DNA of 13,989 bases from Ichthyophonus hoferi (lineage: Eukaryota > Opisthokonta > Ichthyosporea > Ichthyophonida > Ichthyophonidae): positions 325,182 to 339,170 of the forward strand of contig NAOQ01000010.1 in NCBI GenBank assembly GCA_002751075.1, in the 5' to 3' direction. The position numbers were made by a program, and so were the translations under genes. This document shows positions 1 to 9,105 of this stretch, piece after piece. The notes below the pieces were generated by a model, which searched no databases, was not told the origin of the DNA, and saw only the letters and a program-made list of their open reading frames with translations. Position 1 is the first letter of the stretch; the number at the start of each line of letters is the position of its first letter.

Positions 1-21
1 ACCACCACCACCATCTAGCTC

Positions 22-176
22 TATCATTTTATTGGTTTATTCAGTGTCACCCTACCATTTCATTAGTCTATTCAGTGCCACTCTATCATTTCATGGGTCT
101 ATTCGGTGTCACCCTATCATTTCATGGGTCTATTCAGTGTAACCCTATCATTTCATTGGTCTATTCAGTGACACCC
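22..176. repeat. 31-bp minisatellite, five tandem units
   Basis: Five head-to-tail 31-bp units start at 22, 53, 84, 115 and 146. Each begins TATCATTT or a close variant and contains TCTATTCAGTG. The units differ from each other at a few positions, and the array breaks off at 177. A short (ACC)n run occupies positions 1-13. On the minus strand the array lies in the 3' UTR of the coiled-coil gene whose stop codon is at 234-236. Confidence 0.9.
28..41 (-). terminator. Two AATAAA polyadenylation signals in the terminal repeat unit
   Basis: Read on the minus strand, AATAAA occurs at 41-36 and again at 33-28, both inside the leftmost minisatellite unit. They lie about 190-205 bases after the stop codon of the minus-strand coiled-coil gene. 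The other four units read AATAGA and ATGAAA at these places, so only the outermost unit offers the hexamer. Use as the actual cleavage signal is inferred. Confidence 0.5.
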
Positions 177-233
177 TATCACACCGCTTTCTCTCTCCAA
201 CCCACCGCAATGCAATGTCTTTGACTAGGCTGT

Positions 234-1155
234 TCATGCAATCAACAGTATGACTAACCCAGCCATAACCAAGAATACACACATACAAGTCAGTTCCTCT
301 CGCAACTGACTCAACTTCCCAGTGAGCTCCTTCACTGAGGCCCTGTAATTGCTAGCAGGATAAAGGGAGTTAGTGTGGTTTGAAAGGTATATTGGTGCTG
401 TTTCCTTGTACTTGCCTACATGTTAATGAGTGTGAGGGTAACTACGTAAGGCAGAAAGGTGAAAGATGCATGGTAACTATGGTAACTATGTGACTGTGCA
501 GTGGTATAGGTTTATTGTTAATGTCATCATATATATATATATGGAAAAGATTAAGGTGGGATGGTGGTATGTCTAAAGGTAGTGACAGCCAATAAATGTA
601 GACATGTGATGCTGGGTGAGGGATAGCCATGGCTATGTATTGGTGCATAAAATCACCAGAAAATACAATGATATAAGATGGTATTTTATTGCACTGATAT
701 CGGAGTAGTATATAACCACTCCCCATAAATCCTTTTGCTGTTTTAGATAGATAGAACGCAGAATACTATGGCAATTAGTTGATCAGACAACCGGTGTCTC
801 TTTACCAGTCAGTGCCTTCTTCCCTACAATCCCATCCTACTCCTACACATTAGCCTACCATGTTCACTTTCCTTTACAGCGACCCTGGATCCTATCCAAT
901 TCATAGCTATAACATATCATATATTTCTAACCCGCCTGTTCTTCTAATTATTCTTTCTGTAATTAATTAATTAATTAATTACCTTTGTTGTGTTAACTCT
1001 TTCACCTTATCCTCAGCATGTTGTTGGTGGCATTCGTCTAAGCTCTTTTCTAGGATTTCATTTTTGGCGTGGAGAGACTCAGCATATGACTTCATCTGAT
1101 TGTCTACCATGAAGCAGAGTAAAGATATGAGTGTGCTGGCTTTATCGTACTGCAT
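234..1155 (-). CDS. Small tail-anchored coiled-coil protein, 3' exons (complement of 234..342 and 983..1155)
   Basis: I do not recognise the family. Two minus-strand exons join in frame. The first (1149 or 1155 down to 983) encodes an acidic, K/E/Q-rich helix including KNEILEKSLDECHQQ and ends AAAG|GTAATT. The second (342 to 234) follows an acceptor ending CAATTACAG and a CTAAC branch-point motif at 373-369. It continues the helix (KELTGKLSQLREEL) and then runs into CMCVFLVMAGLVILLIA and a TGA stop. The splice phase matches: AG from the first exon plus G makes Arg. A coiled coil followed by one hydrophobic helix with nothing after it is the layout of a tail-anchored protein facing the cytosol. 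Starting at the ATG at 1155-1153 the product would be 93 residues. Alternatively 1150 or 1159 is a splice acceptor and more exons lie to the right; the candidate at 1502-1575 is in compatible phase. An unspliced reading would stop directly after the first exon (TAA at 981-979). Confidence 0.66.
343..982 (-). other. Intron of the minus-strand coiled-coil gene
   Basis: The intron is 640 bases, donor GTAATT and acceptor CAG. It contains an (AT)n run at 529-542, a doubled GGTAACTAT at 472-489, and (AATT)5 at 961-980 next to the donor. A 94-codon minus-strand open frame at 442-726 crosses the AT run and shows no family features. An AATAAA near 688-683 could serve an unspliced or alternatively ended transcript. 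I see no other gene here. Confidence 0.6.
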
Positions 1156-1160
1156 TCTAG

Positions 1161-1308
1161 TTTGGTTTATTGTATTTTATGTGATTTGTTTTATTCTACT
1201 TTATACTATTTTGTTTTATTTTATGTTGTATTTTATTTTGACTTATTTTATTTCACTTTATTTTACCTTACTTTTATTTTATCTTATTGTGCTTTACTTT
1301 ATATTCTG
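1161..1308. repeat. T-rich low-complexity tract with loose TTTTA periodicity
   Basis: About 150 bases of plus-strand T-rich sequence with imperfect TTTTA/TTTTATT spacing. It produces a long but compositionally biased plus-strand open frame of phenylalanine, leucine and tyrosine (1100-1435), which I do not regard as a gene. It abuts the possible 5' edge of the minus-strand coiled-coil exon. Confidence 0.7.
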
Positions 1309-1501
1309 TTGTGACTATTTAAACCTTTTCCTTATATCTCACCCACTATTATCCCACCATGATGCTCCTTGGGATATATCGATTGGTTTTATAAAAAACT
1401 GCCTACCGAAAGACAATACATACATAACATCATAGGGTATATATGTATGTACACCAGATAACTGCCACTACATTGTAGATTTATATCTGCCTGTGTATTA
1501 C

Positions 1502-1575
1502 AGGTAGTACAGTTTGGTTTCCTCCACATTTTGTACTTTTTTAAGCGTATGTGTAAGGGCCTTTGTTATGTGTTT
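1502..1575 (-). CDS. Candidate upstream exon of the coiled-coil gene
   Basis: After a CAG acceptor (TTGGTTCAAAACAG) the minus strand reads 24 codons of helix-forming residues, including ITKALTHTLKKVQNVEETK, before a possible donor CCT|GTAATA. It leaves in phase 2. That fits an acceptor ending ACTAG at about 1159 and joins to the ATG CAG TAC reading of the next exon. The amino-acid character (charged, alpha-helical) matches the downstream coiled coil. There is no homology support, and the donor and the next acceptor are both weak. Confidence 0.28.
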
Positions 1576-4500
1576 CTGTTTTGAACCAAAATCATGCTTA
1601 TATCTATATACAACATTCTTTTGTGTTATCTTTAATGGATACATATACAAGAATGGGTGCAGTTATATGTGTGCTTTATGGGGCAAGGGTATATATACAT
1701 CCATATCCGATTATAGGAATACAATTATAAATGTGTAAGCAACCACTTAGTATAAAGATTGTATTTTTACATACAGATAGATATGTAATAATAGAATATA
1801 ATTCTGTAAGTTTTTAAAACTAACTGCAGAACTTTGCCACTAAAAATAGCTTCGAATAGTAAACGAAATTTAAAACAAAGTAATAGAATAGGAAGAGACA
1901 AATCGTTATATGAAATCATAAATATGCTAGTTATTGAAAACCAATAAGCCTCTAATTTGGTTTAAAAAATCATAATACTTATTACTTAAAGTTTTCTGGG
2001 TGTATACATCAATACAGTGCTGCTATTATCTCTAAAATACCAATATTTCTTTTCTTTTTTTTCTTTTTTTCTTTGCCTCTCTTAAACTTCAACTGAACTT
2101 AAGGCATGGAAAAATAAATGCAGAATGAGGCTAAATAATGGTAAGCACCAATGCTGGTAGGAGTATGAGTGCATATATGCGTTAGGGCATATACATTCTT
2201 GAACAATGACAGGTTCGCACTTGTGCGTTTGTTTGTTTGTTAGTTTGTTTGACACCTACATGAGTTAACAAGGATTCCACATTCTTGCACGCCCTGTTGC
2301 TGATTCTGAATCTCTTTCAAAAATAGTCCTCGCCTTATTATAATAGGTGGCATGTCAATAATACATTCGCCCAACTATGCGGTCGGAAAATATTGTGATA
2401 TATTTACACAGGGTACACTGTATATTCACAGAACCTCCTGCTTCTTAAACACTTTTATTTGCTTCCCCTATTATTTTACCAATAGAAATCCCCAATTAAG
2501 ACCTTATTTCCACAAACTATAGGTAATAAATTGATTTAAAAATGAGAAGTCCTGTAGGTCAGGTCACAGTACAAGGTGAGGATTACCGATGTTGATAAGT
2601 AGGGCTACAAAAAAGAAAAGAAAAACAAATACAATAAAATTATATTATAATAACCTACACAAATGACACACCATTCTAGTTTAGAGCTGTGGCTAAATGT
2701 GGTAGACATGTCAAACACTAAAAAAAAATCAAAAAAACAAACAACTAAGCTCTTTATTAACAGTAAACAGTATTTGTTTGACATCATAACACGGCTGATA
2801 ACACAACAATTCTTGGTGTTCCAACTCCAATTAATTGTTAGCGCTGCGCTGGCCTATCACAGGAGGTTATTTTATCAAATAAATATATCTTAATGATATG
2901 AAGGGCTAGACCATCATTACCTAACCCTTTGCCTATTTATTTGGCCCTTTGTTGGGCTATAATTGTATATTTTCGGCCTTTTTGGAAAAACAATTTGAAT
3001 ACTCTAAGCCACGAATCTGAGCGATCTGCACTGGCATTTTAAATACAATACCGGTGATAGAATATTTCTGATGAATTATATATAATATTGTAGGGCGTTC
3101 TCTGATAAGATACCAGATAATATGTTGACCAACCAAGTAATTATATTTGGAAATTATAGATGCTTACAATGGGATTCGGTCCATTTTATTTTAAGGTGTA
3201 ATGAATTCATGACATACTTACACTAGCTATATAATTAAAAATAATCATACTTTAAAGATAAAGCATTAGTTACTACATACATTAATAGTTAGATGCTTTT
3301 ATAAACACTTACCTTTTTGACCTATATTTTATGTAACTCATCTTTTCTTCTATCCCCAATACGATTAAACCAAGAACATTTTCATAAGATATCCTTTAGA
3401 ATTTAAAATTTGAAAGTTCAATGATAAAAAATACTGGAACTAGGAAACACAGTTTGATTTTTATATATCCTTAAATGCTTGTGATATGACAATGTGATAA
3501 TTACTGTATAAGGCATGTATTAACAGCACACATTAAACACAAGGGCTTCTCCAATGTTATGTAAAAATAGACAAATATATAGGAGCAAGGGGTTTCAATG
3601 AAAAGAATGCCGAGTTTACATTCCACCCATGTTATTAAGGCTATCATGCATATTCTCAAATGGATCGTGTTGTACACCATTTGTAATATGTAATGAAATG
3701 AGATCCTTATGACTGGACTGCTAGATGCTTGAAAAGTATTGTAACGGGATATATTCTTTCATCCCAGAGTACTTTACCAAATATATTTGGTAAGTATATG
3801 TTGATAACTGTTAAAACAGAAATATTTAATTAATTCAGATGAACCAAATCATAACATTAGTTATATATTCAGAGTTAAAGACTAGCATTTTTGAATTGAC
3901 TTGGAAAACCTTATACAGAAAAAAAAACATAAATGCTTTTTCGTCTTTTAAATGTAAAATGGTCCATGAATTGTGGGACCTTGGAACACAATAATTTATT
4001 GCAGATTTTTAAATAAAGCAAAAGGAATAGGAAATTCAATATTAATAATTTAAAACCAGCTGGTCGAGAAACTTATTTTAAGATATATGTTAATTAGTTG
4101 GTGTCTAATTATTTATTAGCTGGCCACAACAGCTCGCATATGGTGAGATGCATAAATTAATCTTGAAACCCCGTAGTAGTTGTATATACCAGAAAAAATG
4201 TTTATACTATATAGTGAGGCTATTTTTGACATATACTATGTGGTTATTTGAAATAGAAGTTATTGCTGTATGAGACAATTAGTATTGATAACCACATGAC
4301 AGGTGTATAAAAAATAAAATGGCCCTTTATCCTAGGCATTAAATTAGAATATTATAAACACTAAATTTACGTTTACCTTCAAAAGAAAAAATGTATACCA
4401 ATTATGTAATAATTCCCAGAGAACAGACCGATCGACAACATATATTTATTACTCCAAAGGTGCAAAAATGTAGATTTTCAAGATAGAAAAAAGGCCATTA

Positions 4501-5636
4501 ATGTATTATTTTGCACTCATTACACTAGAAAAGTTTAATGATTGGGTAGTTTTTATCATTCAGTCATGAAAGTGATTGCCACAAGTAATAGAGGAATACC
4601 ATAAGCACGAAGCATACTGAATAAGCGGAGCCTTGATTCCAAATAAACAGAACCCACTTTTTATGCACTCATAGCCTCATAATACCTCCGGATTCGTTAT
4701 CTGGCAGCTCCTCCGTAAAAGAATAAATTCAATGAAGCCAATGACGTTGGTAGATCTCGCGGTTTAGGTGGGACTCAAATTTGAAGTTTTTTTTTCTTTT
4801 TCATTTTCATTTAGGGTTTAAGATAAATACAACTCAAAATAAAGCCTATTCTTTGCCAATTACTAGGTCTATTGATTCTCAAAATTCTTGCCAAGTGTAT
4901 TAACCATGTCAACCATTTGTATAGGTGAGAGAAACTACGACATTGAGTATGCTTTTACTCTTTCTCTTTAGTTAAAATATTCAATTATAACCCAATAAGC
5001 TCAAAATGTCATTACAATGACATCACATGCCCAATCGGAAATAAAGAAAATAAGTAAACACAGGGACTATCCTGAAATGTGAATTATACCCTTTTTCCTA
5101 ATCTCAAGGTTAATTTTTATGTAAAAATATGCAAATATTTTAATTATGAGACTGCAGCAAAAATATAAAAAAATTAGACAAAGCAAATATTGAACAAATT
5201 ATAAACATACATAATATATGTATTTTAATAAAAATTAAATAGAAAGTTATCAGTTTCAGTTTCAATAATATTAATGATATATATATATCTTATAAAACAA
5301 TTATATCACTTAAGGCGATCGTGTTAAATATGGCCTCAGTCTCTATTGACTGCCACCCAATGAGTTTGTTAGATTCAAGCTCAGCCAATCTTAGAAACGG
5401 CTAATATGTAATAAGTTCATGGCTATATAAACAATAAAACACATGGATATACACTATTTCTTTAACATTATGTAGAAAAAATTGTTTTATTGTTGAAAAA
5501 AAAAAGAATATGTTAAGTGTAGAAGAGATATAGGCAAGCTATAGGCAAGTAACAATTTATTGTTTGTGGATCTCTAAATACCACACTAGATGAAATACCA
5601 CAAGAAAGCATTTCTATCGGCGAATAAAATGCAAGG
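1576..5636. other. Long AT-rich stretch without a convincing gene
   Basis: I see mostly AT-rich, stop-dense sequence. Landmarks are a pyrimidine run at 2045-2083, (GTTT)n at 2227-2250, a perfect 20-base palindrome at 3774-3793, and (AT)n near 5280. Several richer patches have short open frames: minus strand around 2270-2360, plus strand ATG at 2542 ending in a GTGAGG donor-like site, minus strand around 4660-4720, and both strands at 5311-5404. Some could be exons of the leftward minus-strand gene or of unseen genes, but none has enough evidence to call. Confidence 0.5.
3774..3793. repeat. Perfect 20-bp palindrome
   Basis: TTACCAAATATATTTGGTAA equals its own reverse complement over all 20 bases. 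The flanks do not extend the symmetry. It could be a protein-binding site or chance in AT-rich DNA; no neighbouring gene explains it. Confidence 0.8.
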
Positions 5637-5644
5637 TATAAATA
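5637..5644 (+). promoter_or_regulatory. TATA-like element upstream of the acetyltransferase gene
   Basis: TATAAATA in the context AAGGTATAAATACTG lies about 240 bases before the acetyltransferase start codon, followed by TGACCAATAAA (a CCAAT motif) at about 5647. A transcript starting some 30 bases downstream would have a 5' UTR of about 210 bases. In AT-rich DNA such matches are frequent, so this is tentative. Confidence 0.25.
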
Positions 5645-5877
5645 CTGACCAATAAAAACACAGGCACTAGAGCTGATCACCATGCCTTCTGTCCCCAATA
5701 TATAGGAAGCATTCATGTGTTTACATCTAGTTTAAAATCTTCGTTTTAGTAGATTAGGTTTGCGCAAATTCGTTATCTTTAAAATGTGCCATATGTCCTT
5801 CAAAACGAACTGCAGTATGTTTGAAGTTTCATTTCCCCAAGCATTAGGTGTATTATCGTTGTCCATTCGCCAACACC

Positions 5878-7406
5878 ATGTGTTCAGTCGAGACCATCTC
5901 TGGCCAGGCAGTTAACACATTTTTAGAACCTCAAACCAACCCTAATAGCAATTTAGATTTGCGGATACCTGCCAACGATCATATAGAGGCAACGCTTTAC
6001 GGCAACACAGGAGATATTCCATATAGTCCTACACAGGGTGCTGCCCAGCACTTCACCATAAGCCGAGGATGCGAACACGATAGCTTACTCCAACAGGTGG
6101 CCGCAATGAGCTTAATTTATTTTCAAGAAGATATAACTAAAGAGTTTAAGCATGACATGTCCTGGCAAATTGAAGTGGCCACTTTGCAAGTCGGTACACA
6201 TTCGGAAGGTAAACATAACTATCGTATATACATATTTTATTTATCTCTTTTGTATTCTATTTTCTTTTTTTTAAAAAAAAGATAGGCAATAAATATTCTG
6301 TCTTTCTTGTGGTAAGTATGGTTGATCTCGACACAATGTACATGCTCTTTGTATTCCATCTTGGCCGGTTTCCTGAACACTTTTTCAATATTTTAGTTTG
6401 TTCAATATTATTGTTCCCTTATTTTATTTTATTTTTCATTTTTTCTCATTAATATATATATACACTTAAGGCTATCTTTGTTTTAAAATAAATGCCTTGA
6501 CATGCACATGGACGTTATTTTGGTATAATATTTTTATTTTTATTATTTGCTCTTCTAGTACGCAAATCTTCTAATATCAGCATATGCGTCCCTTTATTCC
6601 TGGTGTACTTTCTATCTAATGTACTTTCTATCTAATATTTGTATATTCTGCTTCCCGTAAATTGAACAATGTATACCTTTGTTGATATAAAATTCTCAAT
6701 GAAACATTTAGACCCTAAATATAGCAATAGTGACTTGGATCTTACTATTTCAAGCTTCTCATTTATTCTTTTATCATCTCATTTCGTATATTTTTGCCTC
6801 ACTACTATATATATATATATATATATATATAATGCATACAAAATTACTTTTTCATCAAGGCAAATAAACAGCATTTTCCTTTCTAGATATTTAGAAGTCA
6901 TTCCAACAGTTTCAATTATTAGTGCTCTTGATATATAGATATATATTATTTCTATTTGCATATATTTTAACGGTACTACATCTTTCACAAACTTCCTTTC
7001 TCCACCTAACATGCCTTCCTCGACATTCCTCTACACAGTGATAGGGTTTATTTATTACCGCAAGAGAGCCAAAGTACAAACCGTCGAAATATCAAAGCTT
7101 TTTGTATCAAAGGCGCAGCGGAGACATGGTGTTGGGAGGAAGCTTATCAAACGAGTCATAACGTTTTCCAAGGCGTCCTCTCTCGCTGTTATTGCTCTGT
7201 GGGCCTACCCCCATGCTATTCATTTTTATTCTACTTTAGGTTTCCGCGCGATTGAGCATCTCACTTCCGATGACCCCAAACTAGCTAACCAATCATACAT
7301 GGAGTTTCAACTACCACGAAGATCGTCAATGTTTGGGAAAAGTCCAAGAGGAAGCCCCTGTGGTTCCCCTCACCTAAGCCCACGGGCCCCAAAAAGATCT
7401 CACTGA
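5878..7406 (+). CDS. GNAT-family N-acetyltransferase, two exons (5878..6208, 7039..7406)
   Basis: The predicted product is 232 residues and would transfer acetyl from acetyl-CoA to an unknown amine. The first 55 or so residues look disordered. The GNAT fold follows: a beta strand and helix from about 58 (FTISRGCEHDSLL), strand 3 VIGFIYYRKR (111-120), strand 4 TVEISKLFVS, and the acetyl-CoA pyrophosphate loop RRHGVG (138-143). Motif B is AYPHAIHFYSTLGF (166-179), the usual A-x-x-F-Y-x-x-x-GF pattern. The C-terminal tail (204-232) is basic and serine/proline-rich. The ATG at 5878 has a CACC context; an in-frame stop precedes it at 5845 with only a GTG between. The exons join GAAG|GTAAAC to CTCTACACAG|TG, phase 1, giving Val and an uninterrupted fold. 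A CTAAC branch motif lies at 7006-7010. No signal peptide or membrane segment is visible. The substrate cannot be read from the sequence. Confidence 0.87.
6605..6636. repeat. 16-bp perfect tandem duplication
   Basis: GTACTTTCTATCTAAT occurs at 6605-6620 and again directly at 6621-6636 without a mismatch, pointing to a recent duplication inside the intron. Confidence 0.9.
6806..6831. repeat. (TA)13 microsatellite
   Basis: Twenty-six bases of uninterrupted TA dinucleotide in the acetyltransferase intron. Confidence 0.95.
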
Positions 7407-7427
7407 CTATATGATATTCATGATAAT

Positions 7428-7433
7428 AATAAA
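7428..7433 (+). terminator. Polyadenylation signal of the acetyltransferase gene
   Basis: AATAAA begins 22 bases after the TGA stop, followed by G/T-rich sequence (GGAGTATGGTGATTG and TTCTTGGTGG). The predicted 3' UTR is therefore very short. Confidence 0.7.
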
Positions 7434-7533
7434 AGGTTTAGGAGTATGGTGATTGCTATAGTTCTTGGTGGATAGCAAATAACAAGTAGGTTCTATTTGC
7501 AATGCTTGGTAGATGATGTTTTTTTTTCTTTCT

Positions 7534-7539
7534 TTTATT
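7534..7539 (-). terminator. Possible minus-strand polyadenylation signal
   Basis: AATAAA read on the minus strand, 11 bases after the possible TGA stop at 7552-7550. It would end a gene converging on the acetyltransferase gene, leaving roughly 100 bases between the two hexamers. Confidence 0.35.
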
Positions 7540-7549
7540 TTAATCTTAA

Positions 7550-7589
7550 TCAGAGGCGTTTTTGCCCAAGAATAATTAACTGGGCTGGA
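7550..7589 (-). CDS. Possible last exon of a minus-strand gene
   Basis: After the acceptor CTTGCCTAGCCCAG a single T completes the phase-2 codon left by the exon at 7945-8002. Twelve further codons (PAQLIILGQKRL) and TGA follow, with AATAAA just downstream. An alternative continuation uses an acceptor at 7880-7879 (66-base intron) into an open frame running to about 7683. I cannot choose between them. Confidence 0.25.
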
Positions 7590-7944
7590 CTGGGCTAGGC
7601 AAGTTGAAGCAGATTTTTTAAGGCTATTTTTCAATTAAAAGTTAGTTTTCAAAATTTAAATAACGTGGTTTGAATTAGTAGGTCAGGCTAAATCGGAATA
7701 AGCAGAGCTAATACAATATATTTTACCTCGAAAACTCGACTTAAATTTGAAGTGTAAGCAGAGAAACATATACTTTACATAGAATTCAGTCTTAGAGTTT
7801 TGATGATTATTACATATTATGGAGCTCAAAAACACAGAAAAGTTTTGAGAACGATTGAGCATGTATGTTCCTACAAAGCTGATGTGAGTGTTTATCAACA
7901 GATAATGAAGTATTTCATTTCTGGTTTCAGGCTATTTTTCTTAC

Positions 7945-8002
7945 CTTTCTAAACCTTCCTCTAGCCTAGCCTCCATGGCAAACTCTTTGTGAAGCTGCAT
8001 TG
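7945..8002 (-). CDS. Well-bounded coding exon of an unrecognised minus-strand gene
   Basis: The 58-base segment sits between an acceptor (AACTATATACAG) and a consensus donor (GAAAG|GTAAGA). It reads MQLHKEFAMEARLEEGLE without a stop, entering with two bases and leaving in phase 2. The product is an acidic amphipathic helix and the codons are more G+C-rich than the surroundings. The ATG at 8000-7998 could be the start, or the exon is internal. In the latter case a donor-like site at 8830-8829 (GGATCG|GTGAGC) offers a phase-compatible preceding microexon at about 8854-8830 reading NIPKTSRI. The gene would lie between, and be divergent from, PET100. No family is recognisable. Confidence 0.42.
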
Positions 8003-9105
8003 CTGTATATAGTTTTTTATTTATCATTATTCTGCTCTACTCTCTGTTCTTTTCTTTTTTCTTTATGAATATATAGCCTACGTATATACATCACGATTCT
8101 TATTCCAGTGTGATTATGTATTTCGGCTTGTATTTTAATTGGCATTCACTCCTTTTTAACTTGTCATGAGCTGCTGGAGGATTTATATTTAAATGTTAAA
8201 GACCCAAAAACATGAAAAGAACAAGTAGTGCCGTATGCAGACAAAACCTTGTAATGAAAATAATGTAGTTTTAAAAAAACGTCAAACTCTTTGTTCAAAT
8301 ATATATATCATGTTTTGAGAGCAAGTACATAAGTAAGTAATAAAATATTTGAACGTAAATATTATAGAATAAAAAAAATAGTATAAATACTTAATAGAAG
8401 TTAATTATGCTTGATGTATAATGGTAAAGGTCAATATATGTGGGCCAAGATGGTAGTGCTTCGTTTTGCTCTGATCAATATGGCGTTGTTATAAAGCAGG
8501 TACATCCTAATGTCTTGTTTCGATTACTCTCACTTTCTCTAAATAATCAAGTTTATTTAACTTTCCTGAAAAAAAATATTTCCCAACAGTATAGCGGTAT
8601 GAAAACCTCGCTAAAACGATTAATAATATTTATCAACAGGCTGTGTTTAGAAAGATACATATTTATAGTCAAGATTTGCTGGGAATTATTCCCAAAGATC
8701 AAAAATCTACTATAATTCAATATAAATTCTATGATTGGCTGTATTAATTAAGGGTCTAATTACCAATGCCCAATTCACCCCTAATGAGGCTCACAATTGG
8801 TTTGGCATCTTGCTAGCCCTTTGGCTCACCGATCCTTGAAGTTTTAGGAATGTTCTCCGGTCACACCGATCTTTTCAACAATTAAACAATTAATTAAACG
8901 GCTGTATTGCACTCAGGTAGTGTTGTCAAGATATTTATAAACAAATTTTAGCATTGAAAGTGTTGTGAATATTTCTACATTTGTCCTGCGTGGATTTAAT
9001 CTCAAATTATGTATATATATTGTTAGGCTCTCCTTTAAGGTCATGTTGATCATAGCGCTGTTGTTGTTGGCAAAGACTAAATATTGATAAATACAAAGAT
9101 TCACC
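8003..9105. other. Region between the minus-strand exon and PET100
   Basis: Mostly AT-rich. A richer island at 8735-8880 contains a 35-codon plus-strand open frame (8735-8839) with an unusually protein-like stretch, EAHNWFGILLALWLTDP, and donor-like GTGAGC on the other strand. A plus-strand frame at 8440-8500 (GQDGSASFCSDQYG) ends at a possible donor GTACAT. A 64-codon minus-strand frame (9107-8913) lies antisense to the PET100 5' region. TATAAA at 8936-8941 is a possible PET100 promoter element. None is secure. Confidence 0.4.

Larger units (their letters stand above)
6209..7038 (+). other. Intron of the acetyltransferase gene
   Basis: The 830-base intron is AT-rich with GTAAAC donor and ACACAG acceptor. 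It holds two perfect copies of a 16-bp unit (GTACTTTCTATCTAAT) at 6605-6636 and a (TA)13 run at 6806-6831. Open frames over the TA run on both strands are compositional. Confidence 0.8.

Noticed and set aside
442-726. 94-codon minus-strand open frame
   Set aside because: Crosses an (AT)n microsatellite, shows no domain-like features, and falls inside a predicted intron.
1100-1435. 111-codon plus-strand open frame rich in Phe, Leu, Tyr
   Set aside because: Generated by the TTTTA-type low-complexity tract and lies antisense to a better supported minus-strand exon.
1514-1738. 74-codon plus-strand open frame
   Set aside because: Compositionally biased (Cys, Phe, Tyr), no good start; the opposite strand looks more coding.
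2251-2370. Minus-strand open readings around LKEIQNQQQGVQECG as an exon of the coiled-coil gene
   Set aside because: Exit phase does not fit the known downstream exons and two frames are equally open.
2605-2893. Overlapping open frames on both strands
   Set aside because: Poly-A/poly-T driven composition, no recognisable domain, no splice context.
5513-5716. 67-codon minus-strand open frame
   Set aside because: Overlaps the likely promoter and 5' UTR of the acetyltransferase and has no protein-family character.
6669-7012. Open frames on both strands within the acetyltransferase intron
   Set aside because: Built on the (TA)13 run and intronic sequence.
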